Assembly: GCA_017694135.1 (NCBI GenBank)
Contig: JADING010000054.1
Span: 1 to 7,038 of the forward strand
Source of the DNA: Candidatus Scatoplasma merdavium
Lineage (GTDB): Bacteria > Bacillota_I > Bacilli_A > RFN20 > CAG-288
Reading direction: 5' to 3'
DNA length: 7,038 nucleotides
The notes under the pieces were generated by a model, which saw only the letters and a program-made list of their open reading frames with translations, ran no database searches and was not told where the DNA came from. The stretch's first letter is position 1, and each line of letters begins with the position of its first letter. The translations under genes and the position numbers were made by a program. Shown piece by piece: positions 5,078-7,038 of this stretch.

Positions 5078-5106
5078 ATTTTATGTAATTAATTAAATAA
5101 AGTAAA
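5078..5106 (-). promoter_or_regulatory. Putative promoter of the dnaD-nth-pncA operon
   Basis: TTTACT (5106-5101), a 17-base spacer and TAAAAT (5083-5078) on the minus strand, in the 51-bp gap after the ABC transporter gene. The predicted start near 5071 leaves a leader of about ten bases with no Shine-Dalgarno. I saw no terminator for the ABC gene in this gap, so read-through from upstream is also possible. Confidence 0.5.
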
Positions 5107-5112
5107 ACTAAA

Positions 5113-7038
5113 TTAGTAAGATTTAAGTTCGTAAGCAACATCAACTTTTTTAATCTTAAATAGCGGGACTAAAGAAACTAAAACCGGAAGAGCAAACCCT
5201 AAGCAAACAGTTATGATAACAGCTTTGGAGTTGAAATAAAGAAGATTGAAATTGTAAGTCTCTACAGCAGCTATATCGATGTTAGAATTTATAACGGATA
5301 AAATCACTGCGCTTAATAAAAAGCAGAAAATTAAACCCAAACAAGCCATAATTCCATTTTGCATTAAAAATGGCCCGTAAGTCTCTTTTTTCTTCAAACC
5401 CAAAGACTTCATAATGGCAATCTCTTTAGCTTTTTCCGTAACGCTAATAGTACATGTAAATAAAACAACGACTAAAAACAACAAAATAAAGACAATCCAT
5501 AAAACGCTCAACACTTGCTTCATAAATACCATAACTGGAGAGCTTTGATAAAAACTATTTAACTGAATGAACTCGACAGGAGAAAATGATATGTTACTAT
5601 CAAACAAAGCTTTTATTTGATCTGAAGATTCAATATTGACATTAATCCCATCCAAGCATTTTTCTTTTAAAGAAATAAATCTATCTATAAACTGATCAGT
5701 TACATATATTGATTCGTTATTTTGATCGTCAACTATTCCAACTATTTTAACTGTATGAACAACTTTGCTCATATCAATTAGTGAAGTGAAAGAAGCATCT
5801 TTCTCATAATAAGAAGAATCTTCCAATTTAGAATAAGACACCTCTTTCCCTATCAAAGAAGAAATATCTTCATCTTTAAAATAGATATCAACCGCTCGCT
5901 TAGATAAACTAATCTCTTCAACTGAAGAAGGTTTATTACCGAGTAAATAAGTCTCATTCTCACTTCTTAAATAACTTTTTCCTATTAAAGTATTCTTAGT
6001 GAAATCATTAAAAGCCGGATAATATCCTTTAAAAATGGAATAAGAGTTTTCACAATCAACATACGTTTCATAAGAAATAAAAGCTTGGGCGTACAAATTG
6101 TCCACCTTTAACTTTTCTTCTTCATCAAGTTCTTCTCCGCTTCTTAATTTTTGAACAAAAGATGAAGGAACATCAGTCTCTAAGCTTTCATCCCCAACTT
6201 TTAAACTTACAGTGACCTTATCTTCAGAGAACTCGCTTCCTCTATCAGATGGCAGGATGTGTATCTCATCTTTAGGCAACATCTCATTTAAAAAAGAAGT
6301 GAGAACAATCTCGCCTTTTTGCGGCTTAAAATAAGTTTTATTGTTAAAGCAAAACTCGTTAGTGTCAACAATGTTAACTCCAATTGGATTGGTATAAAAA
6401 TCATCAAATGAAGTCGACTCATTCGGATCATCTAATTTAGATACATATGCATTAAAGTAATTGTAATGAGTAACGCCTTTACTATCTAAGACATCATTCA
6501 TTTTTTCACCTGAATAAACTGCAGTATGACCAGAAAAAGAAGAAAATCCCACAGATGAAACATTGACCTGAGTTAAATTGATTTTATTCATAAACGAATA
6601 CATCGCTTCAGAACCATCAATATTCACAAACACCATATCAAAAAGGACCAGAGTCAAACTTAAAATTAAAAGCAAACACGAAGCGAGATTTCTAATCCAA
6701 TGCTTTTTAATCAGTTGCAATGCGTAAATAAACTGTTTCTTTAAAGAAAACTTCGCTACATTTACTTTAGGATTAGTTGCAGCAACTTCTTCTCTTTTAT
6801 TATCTAAAATAACTTTAACTTCTCCATCTTCAAGTTTACAGGCAAAGTCTCCGTACTCTTTCACCAAGTCTTCATCGTGGGTTACTACTATTACCATTTT
6901 CTCTTTGCAAAGCTCTTTTAAAAGTTCCATAACTGCTTTAGAGTTCTCTTTATCTAAGTTTCCCGTTGGTTCATCTAAAAGAATTAACTCAGTGTTTCTC
7001 CCTAAAGCTCTAGCAATAGCAAGCCTTTGTTTCTCTCC
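5113..7038 (-). CDS. ABC transporter, fused ATPase and FtsX/MacB-like permease (5' partial)
   Basis: The frame stays open to the right edge, so the gene is cut at its 5' end; the ATG at 6930 is internal and not the true start. Of the 641 visible residues, the first ~80 are the end of an ABC ATPase: the tail of the signature motif (GEKQRLAIARAL), Walker B LILLDEP (18-24), D-loop GNLD (26-29) and the H-loop His54 in VVTHD. Walker A and the Q-loop are outside the window. A membrane segment at ~116-139 is followed by a ~365-residue extracytoplasmic domain, then three more segments (~508-531, 559-584, 606-627). The loop EIAIMKSLGLKKKE (539-552) after the second segment is the hallmark of the FtsX/MacB permease fold. 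As a homodimer it would act as a mechanotransmission ABC protein (peptide or lipid export, lipoprotein release or signalling). The substrate is unknown. The adjacent dnaD operon appears to have its own promoter. Confidence 0.93.
   Translation of the reverse strand, partial: GEKQRLAIARALGRNTELILLDEPTGNLDKENSKAVMELLKELCKEKMVIVVTHDEDLVKEYGDFACKLEDGEVKVILDNKREEVAATNPKVNVAKFSLKKQFIYALQLIKKHWIRNLASCLLLILSLTLVLFDMVFVNIDGSEAMYSFMNKINLTQVNVSSVGFSSFSGHTAVYSGEKMNDVLDSKGVTHYNYFNAYVSKLDDPNESTSFDDFYTNPIGVNIVDTNEFCFNNKTYFKPQKGEIVLTSFLNEMLPKDEIHILPSDRGSEFSEDKVTVSLKVGDESLETDVPSSFVQKLRSGEELDEEEKLKVDNLYAQAFISYETYVDCENSYSIFKGYYPAFNDFTKNTLIGKSYLRSENETYLLGNKPSSVEEISLSKRAVDIYFKDEDISSLIGKEVSYSKLEDSSYYEKDASFTSLIDMSKVVHTVKIVGIVDDQNNESIYVTDQFIDRFISLKEKCLDGINVNIESSDQIKALFDSNISFSPVEFIQLNSFYQSSPVMVFMKQVLSVLWIVFILLFLVVVLFTCTISVTEKAKEIAIMKSLGLKKKETYGPFLMQNGIMACLGLIFCFLLSAVILSVINSNIDIAAVETYNFNLLYFNSKAVIITVCLGFALPVLVSLVPLFKIKKVDVAYELKSY

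Noticed and set aside
5113..6930. Reading the ABC gene as starting at the ATG at 6930
   Set aside because: The frame continues to the window edge and encodes the ABC signature and Walker B upstream of that ATG, so the gene is simply cut by the window.

Overview
The window is AT-rich DNA from a low-GC Bacillota-type bacterium. TGA works as a stop (exonuclease and nth both end in TGA) and tryptophan is encoded by TGG, so this is the standard bacterial code, not the Mycoplasma code. RecU, DnaD and a DivIVA/GpsB-type protein are hallmarks of the Bacilli/Erysipelotrichia side of the phylum. I cannot name a genus.

Layout, right to left, since all genes but one are on the minus strand. From 7038 to 5113 runs a 5'-truncated ABC transporter with ATPase and FtsX/MacB-type permease fused in one chain. 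After a 51-bp gap with a good promoter comes a tight operon, dnaD - nth - pncA-like (5061 to 3262), with overlaps of 8 and 4 bases. The only plus-strand gene (2592-3269) is a membrane-anchored XRE-type regulator. It converges on the pncA-like gene with an 8-bp overlap, and its intrinsic terminator lies inside that gene. The regulator diverges from degV (2424-1594) across a 167-bp region holding six TCTAC/GTAGA half-sites, including two perfect palindromes. A 149-bp gap follows, then a second operon: DEDDh exonuclease - recU - DivIVA/GpsB-type protein (1444 to beyond position 1), with an ATGA overlap between exonuclease and recU.

Functionally this is mostly housekeeping: replication initiation (DnaD), base-excision repair (Nth), NAD salvage (nicotinamidase-like), recombination (RecU plus an exonuclease), division/wall growth (DivIVA/GpsB) and fatty-acid binding (DegV). 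The set resembles the dnaD-nth-...-ponA-recU neighbourhood of Bacillus subtilis, but here the interval between nth and recU holds the pncA-like gene, the regulator, degV and the exonuclease instead of ponA. No CRISPR, phage, transposon, rRNA or tRNA signal was seen. I found no clear new defence or mobile system. The most interesting parts are the divergent operator region, three genes whose best promoters imply almost no 5' leader, and several departures from family motifs (Nth Fe-S spacing, DegV C terminus).
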